DNA from: Ectobius pallidus | Lineage: Eukaryota; Arthropoda; Insecta; Blattodea; Ectobiidae | Length of the DNA: 64,000 nt | Assembly (NCBI GenBank): GCA_964059195.1 | Contig: CAXKWD010000007.1 | Span: 155,915,269-155,979,268 of the forward strand | Direction: 5' to 3' | In this document: positions 11,366-23,289 of the stretch, piece after piece | How the letters are laid out: every line of letters starts with the position of its first letter | How positions within the stretch are numbered: the stretch's first letter is position 1 | Translations under genes and position numbers: made by a program | Notes under the pieces: generated by a model | Told to the model about the DNA's origin: nothing | Database searches by the model: none | What the model saw: the letters and a program-made list of their open reading frames with translations, nothing else

Positions 11366-12078
11366 CAGTGAGTCCCACGCAAGAGTTAGCCAATGACGCG
11401 AGTTTCTGCATCGCGGCAGGCACAGCTCCAACTCCCGAGCGATCGGGTGAAATATCTACGCAAATAAAGCTGCGATCGGTGTAATGATTCAGGTTCTCAC
11501 ATTTACAGTTAAAATTAGAATGAAAATAACCACGTGCCTCATCACCAGAGATGTTGGAAATGTTCTCCTCTTGCATCCACACAATACTGGCACCTTTTTA
11601 GGAAATTTTCTTTCATGGCATAAGTTCAGCTTCCGAGATAGAGTTAATTTCTCTCGTGATATTGTCTTTAAGTTCTTCTAATGTATGGGAAATTGACTTT
11701 ACACTTTATTTTCCATTTTTCCCAGTAAATAATATTCTCATACTGTTAGAAGAAGAACTTAAAGACAATATCACATAGGCCTATCACAAGAGAAATTAAC
11801 TCTGTCTCGGAAGCTGAACTTATGTACGTGAAAGAAAATCTCCTCAAAAGGTGCCAGTATTGTGTAGATGCAAGAGGAGAACATTTCCAACATCTCTTGT
11901 GATGAGGTACATGGTTATTTTCATTGTAATTTTAACTGTAAATGTGAGAATCTGAATCATTACACAGATCACGGCTTTATTTGCATAGATATTTCACCCG
12001 ATCGCTCAGAAGTTGGAGCTGTGCCTGCCGCGATGCAGAAACCTGCATCATTGGCCAACTCTTGCATGGGACTCACTG
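11366..12078. mobile_element. 713-bp foldback element with ~320-bp arms
   Basis: It begins CAGTGAGTCCC and ends GGGACTCACTG, with TA on each side (11364-11365 and 12079-12080). The arms of about 320 bases mirror each other almost completely, leaving a short AT-rich centre near 11690-11745. TA duplication and a CA(G/C)TG end point to the Tc1/mariner superfamily. Similar short frames in both arms (for example MQEENISNIS) arise from the mirror symmetry; I see no transposase motif. Confidence 0.88.
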
Positions 12079-12169
12079 TATAATCATTTGTTGTTATTGA
12101 AAGAAACATTAATGCAAGCGTGAAACATCTTGCAGTTATATTTATGTTCATGCTTGCTTAATGTTTTAA

Positions 12170-12425
12170 ATTGGAGCGTTTAATTTATAAGGGTCTAAGT
12201 GCCAAAACCATGATTTTTCAGCTGATATTTTTAAATGGATCTATGTACCCAGACCAATGCATTTCAGAACGGTCCAAGGTCCACAGAAAGTCACGTTAGT
12301 AGCAATAAATTCCAAGATATAGTGCTGGGTCTATCTCCAGATTGTCTTTCTGTGGGTCTATGTCTTGTTTTCTACACAATCATGATTTTGGCACTTAGAC
12401 CCTTATAAAAGTAAACGCTTCAATT
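12170..12425. mobile_element. MITE with ~45-bp inverted ends, copy 1
   Basis: The inverted ends contain AAGGGTCTAAGTGCCAAAA and, outside it, TTGAAGCGTTTA-like sequence. The mirrored right arm ends GACCCTTATAAAAG-TAAACGCTTCAA. A second copy of the same length and inside is at 38630-38890. Two independent copies with matching ends define the family. No coding content. Confidence 0.8.
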
Positions 12426-12477
12426 ATGAATGCTTTTATTAAATAAGATGTTTTACAAACTATTGTATTTATGTTGT

Positions 12478-13612
12478 GTTTGCATCTGCAGAGCATGCTT
12501 CGGATTCTTTTCGGCAAAGGGTGGCATGCACTCCCAGCATCAGCGTTCTCGCTTGCCGGTGAATGGGATCCACTACAGTCTGCTATTGAAAATACATGAT
12601 GAGAAAGTTGGCAAATGGTGCGCTATAACTGGACATAGGATTATAGACCCTGTATTTTATGAAGATACAATCAATTATGAAAAAGAAGACCATATAAATA
12701 GCAGACACGGACAAAGGCAATAAGACATATGATATAAGACACACAAGGACACATGACATAAGACAGATTACAAATAAAGGGTAGCAAACACCCGAATATG
12801 ACTTCGCGATGCCAGGATGACCTACTGGTCGATGCCAATGCCTGAATTCTGGCTTCCAAACTAAGGATTCCGGTGATGACTTGTACTCACCTGGTTGATG
12901 ATGAGATGGTAGTGAGGATGCGGGAGTGTACTGCATCTGTGAAAGGTGTGGTATGCTTTGGCACGACCTCCCATTCATCATCACAAATCCACTAAAATCC
13001 TGGATTCCACACTTACTATAGTTAGTATAGTTAGTTTATTATTAAGTTGTCAATGTTTTTGTTCTTCTTCTTAAATTGTTAATCTTTTTTTAGATTAAGT
13101 TATCAATAATTTAGATAACCTATGCAAATTTAGTATGTATAAAGGCCTCTGATAGGAATCCAGGACAGGGGCCAGTAAATATTAAAGTATTAAGTAAAAA
13201 TAACTTTAAAAAATAATAATAAAATCAATGCTGAGAGACACAGAACACAAATATTCAACCCATATAAACATTTAACTGATATCGAGTGTTGAAGTGCTTA
13301 TATTCAGCAGGATTCAGCAACTGCACGTACAGCAGCTGAAACATTAAATTTCATGAAGGAAATACTCGTGGACAGGGTATTTGTACAGTAATATGGCCCT
13401 CTATGACTTTTTATTTATGGAGAAGTCTAAAAAAATAAGGTATAGAAAGACAATCCGCTCACAGTCCGTGAGTTAAAGGATAGTATTGTGTGAGAAATCA
13501 GGAGAATTGGGAATACAGTAGATGAACTTGCAGATGTAAATGCCAATTTCATTCAGGGATGTCAGGAATGTGTTGCAGTAGATGGAAATCATTTTCAATA
13601 CCTTCTGTAGCC
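12478..13612 (+). pseudogene. Broken Tc1/mariner-superfamily (DDE) transposase
   Basis: Two coding remnants lie in order. The first (12478-12720) contains KVGKWCAITGHRIIDPVFY and DTIN, a well-known block ahead of the second catalytic Asp in mariner-superfamily transposases. The second (about 13288-13612) contains QQDSATARTAAETL, with the catalytic Asp after QQ. It continues to LTVRELKDSI and NFIQGCQECV, typical of the C-terminal part. In-frame stops (near 13369 and 13400) and about 570 bases of other sequence between the remnants show it is dead. It lies wholly inside intron 1. Confidence 0.7.
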
Positions 13613-13778
13613 AAGGTTAGTAAACAATATGAAAAATTTATTTTTAATAGCTGACTGTAGTGGAATGAGAGCACTGATGCGAGGAGTCACGCCGCCTAGT
13701 GCCATAAACAATCCCAAGGAATGCTTTGTACATTTCATTGAGATGATGGGTCATAATGCTGAATTATTCTTGTTACAG

Positions 13779-13861
13779 CGTACCTGGCCTGTCTGTTGTA
13801 TCTGAAGAAGATGAAGAGGATTCGCTCAGCGGAGGACAATCTGGCAAGGAGGAAACATGTG
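13779..13861 (+). CDS. PDZ-gene exon 2, acidic linker
   Basis: The acceptor is TTCTTGTTACAG|CG and the donor TGTG|GTAAGTG. Joined to the large exon it completes a Thr codon, then reads VPGLSVVSEEDEEDSLSGG and QSGKEETC, ending with the first base of the next codon (phase 1). It has the same acidic, serine-rich composition as the end of the large exon. Both splice sites, the open frame and the phase support it. With 28 codons it is too short to be found by length alone. Confidence 0.82.
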
Positions 13862-14029
13862 GTAAGTGTCCATGCTTATGTTGTATTAAGTAGAATTCTG
13901 TACTTGGTAGAGAATAGTTAAAATTTAACCATTATGGTAGGTAAGCAAGTACAGGCTTTCACGATCTCAGTCTGAATATTGTATAGTTTCTAGGCTAGAG
14001 TGTCATGGTTAGTTGATGTTATGTATCGA

Positions 14030-14785
14030 TACACGACACACAGACAGACAGACATTTTCTCATCCCCCACACAATCTCATAAGTATCATTTTAGATAGTA
14101 TTTGCCTCCTTATACCCTCTAATAATAAAAATAAACACACAACACACTGTGACACTGATATTAAAATTATATTTATATTTTTCCAATTATATATTTAGAG
14201 TGTCTTATAAAATCTAAGTAAGATTTGTGTGTAAAGCATTAAAAGACCATTAAAAACAAGGAACTGATGATGGCGTAGCTCTATTGCGCCGAAATGCATT
14301 TTCAATATAAAAACAACACCGCAACACACTGGGCATTTACATAATATCAACTAGTGAATCCTGCAAGAACTTCGTATAACAATCAAGATAGGAACACTTT
14401 ACGCTTAATGAAGATTTGGACACTATCATCATATGTATGGTGCAAAGACTCCCAAAAATAGGGAAATTCATTTCACACATACATTTTAGTGTTTTACAGC
14501 ATAGACCTGTGTGTAATTTGTGATCAATTTAATTTTAATCTGTACATATATTTTTAATGGTCTTTTAATGCTTTACACAGAAATCTTACTTAGATTTTAT
14601 AAGACACTCTAAATATATCATTGGAAAAATATAAATATAATTTTAATATCAGTGTCACAGTGTGTTGTGTGTTTATTTTTATTATTAGACGGTATAAGGA
14701 AGCAAATACTGTCTAAACTAATTCTCCCTCTGCGGCAAACATGAAATTTATCAATTCTCATAAGTACCATTCTGGCACTTAAAAA
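14030..14785. mobile_element. Foldback element (14092-14715) inside an R1 fragment
   Basis: Arms of about 165 bases (14092-14256 and 14549-14715) are near-perfect inverted copies. They start TAGATAGTATTTGCCTCCTT and end with its mirror. The loop holds GATGGCGTAGCTCTATTGCG. On both sides lie R1 blocks (CACACAATCTCATAAGTATC at left, CATAAGTACCATTCTGGCAC at right), so the foldback inserted into an older R1 copy. Confidence 0.75.
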
Positions 14786-15868
14786 GTCTTGGTTACCCAC
14801 ATTAGATTTCCATACACAAACAAACAAACAAAATTCCAGAAACCATTCAGGAAGGAGAACAAAAAACCAATTGGGTAATGCAGTGATCGAGACTTCATAC
14901 TACACCAAGTCAGGGGAGAGTCCAGCTGCAGTTGCAGTTGCAGATGAGTCGGTTTTTCTGTTACCACAAGACAAAGAACATGAGAGACAACTCCTGCATT
15001 CCCTAAGCGAACATACACTCCTGAAAAATGTTACGACATACCCACATTTACAGTCCACAGCCCTTTCTTACAAGCATGATAATTTGCCACAACTTGCTAC
15101 GGCAACAATTTATCATATTATGTAATCCCACGAGAGATGGCGACTCGTCAACTCGAGTTGGATTTATTAAGACTATTCCATGAATAAAATGTAACAGATT
15201 ATATAAATAATAATTACTTTCATGCTTTGTTGTATAAAAACAAAACTAACAGTTGTGAGATCACGGCATACTGTGAATCAACCATCCATGAGTCAATTCG
15301 AGCTACCGTGGTATAATACAGTGCTACCAATTGTGCATATAAGACATGGTTAACTTCATTCAGGTAAGCTAACAGCAGAACAGAATAAAATCACATGAAC
15401 TGGCTTGCACCAAATCGAAATTGTGCTCTTAATCAATGTACATTTCTATTATTTCAATTTCCAAACAAGTTATGTTGTATAAAATAATCTGATTTTGTGT
15501 CCCCTTGTGGCAGCAGTGACTATTAATCACTGCACACTGATACTTGCGTGTCCAATAACGAGGAGCACATTTTATCGCAATAAAATGCCATTGTCCTGAT
15601 TCCTACAAGAATACTGTAAGACAAACGGCCATGATTGGTCTATATTAGTAACACAGAATTATGAAATGTTTAAATTTATAACTGGTCTACCAAATTATGA
15701 CTTAATAGTCTCAGATACTGGAGAACAACTCCTTCCTTTTGCTGAGGGTAGTTTTCAACAGTCCTCAAGATATGTGTCTTAAATGTCCATTACTTGCAAG
15801 AATAATAAATTTTGCATCGTCCCTCAATTCAAAATAGAGAAGCCATCTTGTCTTGTAGGGTCTTCATA
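14786..15868. other. Intronic sequence with no firm gene
   Basis: An 84-codon open frame at 14871-15125 has no recognisable domain and no splice support. The remainder is AT-rich and unassigned. Confidence 0.35.
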
Positions 15869-16783
15869 GTTACGGTATTCATAGTTACAATAAGTTGTAC
15901 TTATATCCAAGTTGAATTTCTGGCACGAATAAGTCGTACTTATGATGTAGTTACTTTATAAAGTGAGACTTGACAAACTTGAGCTTATTGCTATTTATAG
16001 TCACTGAAGTACAACTTATTTGTTGAAATAAGCTAAACTTTATCAAGTCAAGGGTCCCCCTGACTTATTTCACTTTAAGCCAGAACCATGGGCAGTTATT
16101 TTGAGGACCTGTGTGAGGTATTAGAACGAAATTGCGCCCCAAAGCATTATTTGAAAAATATGATGAAGCCATTTAAATTCTACAGTGACATGAATTTAAA
16201 AATAACTTCCATTTGAAGAAAAATACAGTTTTGGAAATATCAATCGGCATTCTTTCATCTGCATTTCTCTCTGCTGACATTTCATATTGGCCCAAAGCTT
16301 CCAAAGCCGTTTTGAATCTCTCTAGAACCTAATTAATATCGCAATAAATACATATGCATACCAGTATTAATTCTGAACGATGTCCAAGTTAATATATACA
16401 CAGAATATTCTCAAGAAACTATTGATCAGCTTACTTACATGCTGCATAATATGTATGGATGAATTATTGAATTCTTTGTTTACAATGTACAGCGCCGTCT
16501 GTATTTTTATATCACGACAGTGAAGTACGTACTCAGATGGCTTTGGATTATGCAAAATCTGAAAACATTTTTAATATCATTCACTAATTCAATTTTTAGG
16601 CAGTGAACGTGCGATTTTTCATATTATGATGTTTGACTTTAATATTATATAGAACAAGTAAAGCTTTATGAAGTGAAACTTTACAAAGAAGACTGTGAAT
16701 ACGAAAAACATATAAGTTGACTTGTCCAATAAACTTACCTTTATCAAGTTGTTCTTGAGTCACCGACTATGAATAACGGCCTT
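15869..16783. mobile_element. TIR element with CGKTATTCATAGT ends
   Basis: The left end CGGTATTCATAGTTAC is mirrored by CGTTATTCATAGTCGG (reverse complement of about 16768-16783). Next to each end are further mirrored AAGTTGTACTTAT-like blocks. It is about 915 bp with no transposase. The boundaries are approximate because no TSD was resolved. Confidence 0.5.
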
Positions 16784-17870
16784 AGTGTATCTGTTGGCAA
16801 GGGATTGAAGCTTGTCATTGGTTACTGGATCTGGAGGTTGGTGCTCCATCCATGAATGAGTTGCTTAAGAGTTTTTATGGTGGGCATTCGTTTATCATTC
16901 GTTGCAATTCATCCTAGACAATGGAAGATATTGCTTCCCTGGAAGATCCAGCTCTTTCCTTCATATTTTCTATACATTCTGTGGATTCACTCTTCCCCAA
17001 TCAGGACTGTATTTGAATGTTCAGACGGGTGTTTCACGATCATATTACCATCCTCCTATATTGTGATGGTTACCTTGACACTCTTCATGTTTATTGCAAT
17101 GCCATAATTATAAATCTTTCTCGATTTCTTTGACGTCTTATGTCTGAACCTCTTGTATGAACTGCCATGTATAAATATCTTTAAATTGATGGAACTCTAA
17201 TAAAATAATGATAATGTGAGTTGAACTATGACAAATTTGCTTCATGTACCAATTTATTGGTAGTATATGTTTCAAGGATCGTCATTGGAATTTTGTAGTA
17301 GTACATCGCCATCCTCAGCTACCTGTCTACTAGCAAATCCTGCTTCTGAAAATCCTGATGTGCACCTGGTGTAGGTATGACAAGCTTCTTGATCAGGTAC
17401 TCATCTTCTGGTTCTAGAAATTCATCCGCCTACTTTCAAATTTCTTTATACAAATCTCTTCCAAAATTTGCAGATCTTTTGGTCTCGTCACTGATTTTAA
17501 CGAATTTGTTTCTCTACAGATTATGTGGTCATTGTCCCAAGAATGAGTTGCTACTGCTGATTTCTCCATCTGATATTATTTAAGATTTCGTGTATGTTCT
17601 TTGAATCTAATGTCATATTATTTTCTTTTAGTTTTCCTACATATATCTGTGTATTGCAAAGTGAGCTCAGAGGATCACTCGATAGGTGAACCAGTCTTAA
17701 CGAGTTAGCACTTTCCTACTAATTAATCATAAAACATAATAGACTAATCAAAAGTACCAGTAATACATGTAAAGTTGTCAGTAACTGTAAACTAATGGAA
17801 AATACTACACAATTTTGAACAATTCTATATAGCACAAATTTTTAAGATATATTGTTGCCTTTCCTAACTG
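16784..17870. other. Unassigned intronic sequence, weakly coding-like on the minus strand
   Basis: Minus-strand translation of 16800-17105 is open for about 85 codons with one stop (it includes EEWIHRMYRKYEG if that stop is ignored). I recognise no domain. It lies downstream, in reading direction, of the LINE fragment at 17884-18992 and may be eroded mobile-element coding sequence. Confidence 0.25.
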
Positions 17871-17883
17871 TTTCAATTTTCTT

Positions 17884-18992
17884 CTATCTCTGGCTACATA
17901 TATCCGCAGTTCCAACCACTAAAGTTTTGGGATGACCCACACTCCTATTGCCCTTCCTGGGGTCCCACGCTGTTACTAAATAGGCCCGCCTTCTTTCTGC
18001 ATTCAGTTGTGCTACATGGCCTCCCCACTTCCATTTCAATTTAAGCGGCTGTCTGGGTGTAATCTTTAGCGCCCATCTTTCTGGCATCCACATTGCAAAC
18101 TGAAATCTTTAAAAGAAATCCCTTTTTCGTTGGCAGTTGTTGCCTTTTGTTCAGTAGAACGGATCTTAGACTTTAGAGTTTGGTCCATTCTTCTTTTTAT
18201 TTGTGTCTCTGGAGTTCTCGAAAGAGATGTTGTGTAGTTTTCCTCATATTCTAATATTCTAGATGTTCGTACTTCTGTATTGTTGGTCATCAGTCAGGTT
18301 TTTTTCTGGGGTTCAGAGCAGGGCCTATTTCCTTGCTGATCTTATTGGTATCGTGTGTTATGTTTTTAGTACTTCTCCTGAATTTGCAAAGAGTTCTATG
18401 TCGTCTGCAAATCTTAAAATTGTTAGTTTTATACCATTTATGTTTATTCCATATCGGTTATTCCAGTCAAGCTCACTTAACTGGTTTTATCATAAACAGC
18501 TAAAAAGCTTGGATGATACTGGGTATCCTGACTTTACTCCACATTCAAGCTTCAATGTGTTACCTTTGTATTCTTTGTATTTTTGCAAAGCTGTTACACC
18601 GTTGATCTTGGAAAGCAGTCTGATGTATTTGTTGTGAATGCTGTGAATACTTGCATTTTCCAGTGACTGTAGACACAGTAGTGTTCGATAAATGCTGTGC
18701 ATAACTTGTTGAATTCCCAACTTTTTTATTACTTAATTTACTGTTGAAGGTGATCTATTGTACTATATCCTGGATTAAATCCTACCAGCTCAAATGGTTG
18801 ATTTTCATCCAGAATCTTGGTTAGTGTCCTTGTTATGATGTTTGAAAACAATTTGTAGAAGTTTGGCATTAAGCTAATAGGCCTGGTCTCCATCGTGTAG
18901 AAGTTGGGCCTGATCTCATTTTCCTTCTTCTCTCTTTTGTGCAGTAGTCTCTTCCAGTTGTCTGTGGATGGCAGGATTAACTTCAAACACAT
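17884..18992 (-). pseudogene. LINE-A: degraded non-LTR reverse transcriptase
   Basis: Read right to left, the minus strand shows RPISLMPNFYKLFSNII, ENQPFELVGFNPGYSTIDH and LECGVKSGYPVSSKL. The catalytic block GIKLTILRFADDIELFA (about 18380-18440) follows. At the end come KWGGHVAQLN, a WDPRKGNRSVG-type motif and GTADICSQR. The order and the intact FADD box identify a non-LTR retrotransposon reverse transcriptase; the clade is uncertain. Frameshifts and stops break it into at least four frames. The N-terminal endonuclease is not seen; 18993-19300 continues open in part (for example ATKAMFENKAISRLGI) but is not recognised. Confidence 0.8.
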
Positions 18993-19300
18993 GTCTTCTA
19001 TGAAGAAAGTCTCGTTCTTCTAAGTTTTGATACATCTAGAGCAGCTTTCAGGAAGCGTGAGTTGACTGCTTCCAGGTCCTTAGTACCCTTAGCTTTTTCC
19101 ATACGATCTCTATTCCATGTGTATCAGTGGGGACTATTTTCGCATGGAACAATGCCAAGCCTGGATATTGCCTTGTTCTCAAACATGGCTTTTGTGGCTG
19201 CTGTTGCTCTTGACTTAGTGTTACCACCTTTCTGTAGGGCTAAGGAGGGACACTTATCGAATATATGCAGATCGCCGATCTTCATACCTAAATTCTTACT

Positions 19301-20089
19301 TGGAACAATGCATTAATAATAGAAAGATGGAATATATTCATTTCAAAGCCAAAAATCTGTGTAACAGTAACACTAACATTAGAAAAGAAAAGATTAGCAT
19401 GATAATAATAAAATAAAAAAACCTGGGCAAATTCACGACTTGAAGCTGTATTTCTTTTTTGATTTGGCAGTTCTAATAGTTCTTTGATCTGTGTCACTCT
19501 CACTACATAGTGATTACAGGTATCTATAACGTTTGTAGAAATTATTATTTCACTCTTTATGAGGTCAGCTGAGCACTTGTCTCTGGAATCTGTGCATTTT
19601 ATATTCATGAGAGGACAATCCATCCACAAATGCATTGCTACCAGGAACTAAAGCAGAATTCCTCATATAACTCATCCAAATTAACATCAGATTCTACATT
19701 AAGTGCCTTCACAGAGTCTTTGACGGTGATTTCACTGCTGCCAACACGATACATTTTAGCGATGGAACAATATCGATACATTAATCATGAGTCGAAATTC
19801 ACAAAATATGCCACTAAGAATAATTTACCGTCTCATATTTTGTTTTGGAATAATCTTGCATCCCGCAATATAATGCGTCCCTCTTAGGCATAATTCGGGA
19901 CGCTGAAAATGTTCTTAAAATGCGGGATGTCCCGCCTAATTCGGGACAGGTGGCAACGCTATCTTGACTTGATGGGGTTTGTAGTGTCAGTCTCAGGTAA
20001 TTGAAGGCGTTGACTGTGATGAGGGCTCTGCTCTTAGGCATATTCTGTATTTTGGTTTTACGGAAGGTGTTCAAATGAACTTCAGGAAG
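19301..20089. other. Unassigned intronic sequence
   Basis: Mixed AT-rich sequence upstream of the LINE-B tail. A short G/C-rich block at 19880-19960 (GCGGGATGTCCCGCC) looks like an inverted repeat. No gene seen. Confidence 0.35.
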
Positions 20090-20562
20090 AACATAATCTG
20101 AGAATATTCGAAAACAGGAGGCTTAGGAAAATATTTGGGCCTAAGAGATGAAAATGGGGACTGGAGAAAACTACATAACGACGAGCTTCATAACTTTTAG
20201 GCCTACTCTTCGCTGGATATAGTAGAGTAATTAAATCATGGAGGTTGAAATGAGCTAGACATGTTGCACACATGGGGAAGGAAAGACATATCTCAAAAAT
20301 ATTTACTGGGAGATCCGAAGGGAAAAGACCACTTGGAAGACCTAGATGTAGGTCGGAGGACAATATTAGAATAGATTTAAGGGAAGTAGATTTTGCGAGG
20401 AATGGTTAGATGGAGTTAGCGCAGAATAGGGTTGAAGGGCAGGCTCAGGTAACCGTGGCAATGAACCTTCGGATTCCGTAAAATAGATAATATTCCTTTA
20501 GCTTGGTTAGGAATATTGTCTATTGCCATTGAGTAAGTAAGTAAGTAAGTAAGTAAGTAAAT
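20090..20562 (+). mobile_element. LINE-B 3' end with (GTAA)n tail, copy a
   Basis: Degenerate + strand coding resembles the C-terminus of an endonuclease/reverse-transcriptase LINE. It has AGHVARMGEERHISK-like, GRPEGKRPLGRPR-like, WMELAQNRVE-like and AMNLRVP* blocks. A short 3' UTR (CTATTGCCATTGAG) leads into (TAAG)n at 20530-20562. Copies at 23290-23745, 24906-25274 and 43915-44132 have the same tail and different 5' cut points. That is the mark of 5'-truncated target-primed insertion. Confidence 0.8.
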
Positions 20563-20589
20563 TCAAATGAAATCATTGAATCTTTGTAG

Positions 20590-21060
20590 TATTATGTTAG
20601 TCAGCCTGGATGGCACAGTCTACATGGCACTGGCACAGACCAATGGCAACTATGTGTGCATAAAGGTGATAGCCCTACATATACAGTATATCAAGTATTC
20701 GGATGATTGGATAAATCATGGAAAAAGGTCATTTCTTAAAAAAAGACTAAATTGTACAGTACTGTACCAATATAAAGTGTCACATCTTGAACATATCGGT
20801 CAGAGTCTGTTTTTTTGCTGACAAACTTCTGATTTTTCAGCTAAAAGTTATGCTTTTTCACAAATAATCAACCCTAAAAGAAGGATTCCAACCACTTGCA
20901 TACAGCCTCAAAGCGATCCATATAATTGGTGATCCAAATAGTAGTTCTACTGTAGATTTACAAGCATGTAAAAGAATAAAATTGCCATGGGACAAATCAC
21001 TGGCACATCAGCGACGGTCACAGGTCTATGTTCCAGTATGTCCCTGTCGATAAATAACAA
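20590..21060 (+). mobile_element. SINE-3, degenerate copy
   Basis: It shares the GCCTGGATGGC-like head, TGTGTGCATAAA and the 3' block GCGACGGTCACAGG with the well-bounded copy at 35097-35782. About 200 bases of unrelated sequence separate the two halves. No TSD resolved. Confidence 0.55.
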
Positions 21061-21697
21061 TTTGAAAAATTGTAGTCCTCTATGAGGTGTAAAATAATTC
21101 AAGATTATGGTATTAATATCGACTATTAATTAGGTGAATTTTGCCCTGGTTTTTACTGCTAGATTATGACAACCATATCAAGGTTGCGAACTGCTGCATT
21201 AAGTTGTCCATGTATTGCCCCCCACCAAACTGTAGAAGTAGTGGAGCAAAATTCTGCACTATTAGCCTAGGGCGTCTTTATAATGTTTAAAATGAATGGG
21301 GAATTTTAAATATTTTTGGGAAAAGCCTGGGACAATAAAGGGAAAAAATGGACTAAATTCCATCTACAAAGTTTTGTGAACTTTTAAAATTTACATTTTG
21401 TCTCATGCACAGAGATATCCCAAATGACAAATGAAGGATGGGTGAAATAAAGGGGATAAGTCCACTTTTTGTAACTTTTCAGGAGAGCCTTTTAAAGTAA
21501 ATGAAACCATGTGGGAGAAGATAGATATTGAATGTGGCAAAATAACATGCAAATTGGAGCGGAGAAAACGGCGACTGAAGTTTTCCACACTTAGTTAAAA
21601 TGTAAACCGTAATTTTAATATCTCAAGTTACTATCGAGATATTAATTCATTTAATTTATTTTTTAGAATCCAATTTGAAATCTACACCAAACAGATA
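21061..21697. repeat. AT-rich repeat with GGGGATAAGTCCA units
   Basis: A block AAAGGGGATAAGTCCA occurs at about 21450-21466 and again at 22784-22800, on the two sides of the Helitron at 21698-22552. The Helitron may have split an older repeat, or these may be two copies. No gene. Confidence 0.4.
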
Positions 21698-22552
21698 TCT
21701 CTATATATATAAAAGGCTTTGTCCTGACTGACTGAATGAATGACTGATTGACTGAATGACAGGAATCAACGTACAGCCTAAACTATAACAGGTAGAGACT
21801 TGGAATTTTGACAGCACCTTCGTTTCATAATGTAGGTGCTCACTAAGAAGGGATTTTGAAAAATTCTGATTCTAAATGCCAAAAATTAAATGTTTTTGAA
21901 AATACTTAATCCCTTTTTGCATAGAATTATCGAAACAAATTCACAGAACATATTGTTGCCAATGGTATCAGGTGGGCTTGGATTAAATTAAATGGATGTT
22001 TGACAAATTAGAGAAGGTATCATTATAATTCATATTATCTATATTAATAAAAGGAACTGTCCTCGATGTCCAGGGAAATCTACTGAACGCAGAGATCTGA
22101 AATTTTAAACATAGGGTCGGAAAATGCACCGCGAAGCCGGAATTTTAATTTTAGTTTTCGTTCGTGAGTTATGAGTGAAAAACGGGCAAAAAACGTGCAT
22201 TTTTTGCGTTTTCAAAACATAAGTTTTCAGTTATACATTTCAATGCCAAATCAATTACAGTTGGCTTTGTCTATTTTTGTCACACCTTGAAAATAAAACT
22301 TTCACGATCGCTTGAATGTTGTAAGCCCTAAATATGGTCAAACGTTGTTTTATTTGGACGAATCTCACTATACAGAGGTTTTCTGGGCCAAGAAACTCGA
22401 ATCTGAGGTCGCTTTTACCAGACGATGCTATCTAATCGTGGTATGTAGTCCACGTGATTTAGGAGTTAATAAATATAATGATTTAACTATTATGCTCTTA
22501 ATTTTTAATTTTTGAAATAATTATCGCGGGCGAAGCCGCGGGCACATGCTAG
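21698..22552 (+). mobile_element. Composite non-autonomous Helitron, second copy
   Basis: It starts A|TCTCTATATATATAAAAGG at 21698 and ends with hairpin CGCGGGCGAAGCCGCG (22525-22540), then GGGCACATGCTAG|T. An internal 5'-type terminus (TCTATATTAATAAAAGG) begins at 22038, so 22038-22552 is itself a complete 515-bp Helitron. The order of outer 5' segment, inner 5' end and shared 3' end matches the copy at 1614-2490. Confidence 0.85.
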
Positions 22553-23289
22553 TTCAAATATAAACCTGTGCATTTTAAGCTATATACAACGAAGGCCTTG
22601 CTCATTATTAAAATACACTTGAATGTGGTTGCATGTGCTGATTTTTATGACAAAACATACGAAAATGCAATTCTAAATAAAATATATAAAAGTGAAAAGT
22701 AGGCCTACAGTAACAATGAAGCATCTACTGCTGAATCAATTTGCAGGAAATTTAAGAAGTAATGTAAAGGGTTGGAGAATTAAAGGGGATAAGTCCATTT
22801 TCAAGATGTTTTGTTTTTAATGCCATTATGAAACAGAGAAGACATAATCTTTTCAATAAACTTATCAGATGAGAAATAAAGAGGTTGAGTCCATGTGAAA
22901 ATGAAAGAAAAAGAAATGAGCCATATATATATAATTTCAATTTTCATTTTAAAAAATCAATTAAATTAATTAATGTCTAAAAAAACTGAGATATTAGAAT
23001 GAAATGTTAAATTTTATTTTAAGTTTACACTTTAATTTGGTGTGTAAAATTTCAACCTTTTAGGACAAGTATTTTTGAAAACTACTCTCAAAACTTCGGT
23101 TATCCCATAACGCACTTGAATAAGCGAGAAAAAACACGGTAAAATTACAATCACCTTTGCCGGTAACGGGGATCGAACTCAGGCTAGTAGCACACATGTT
23201 ACTCTTTTCTTATCGTCTTCTGTCCAGAAATCTAAAAATAAAAACTTATAAGACAATTATCCTGCAGGCTGTATTGTATATGGATGTGT
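22553..23289. other. AT-rich sequence with a tRNA-like fragment
   Basis: Mostly unassigned. At about 23160-23215 a minus-strand tRNA-like block (reverse of GGGGATCGAACTCAGG, a B-box-like motif) suggests another eroded SINE head. Confidence 0.35.

Larger units (their letters stand above)
10567..13778 (+). other. Intron 1 of the PDZ gene
   Basis: It runs from GTAAGT (10567) to TTCTTGTTACAG (ends 13778). It is a phase-2 intron: two bases of a Thr codon lie upstream and the third is the first base of the next exon. Its 3212 bases hold an AT-rich repeat, a foldback element, a MITE and a degenerate transposase, listed separately. Confidence 0.85.

Noticed and set aside
11310..12083. Pair of related small genes in opposite orientation (MQEENISNIS...)
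   Set aside because: They are the two arms of one foldback element and hold no known domain.
17377..17583. 68-codon + strand gene
   Set aside because: No domain. It lies beside the minus-strand LINE-A remnant and is more likely antisense of eroded mobile-element sequence.
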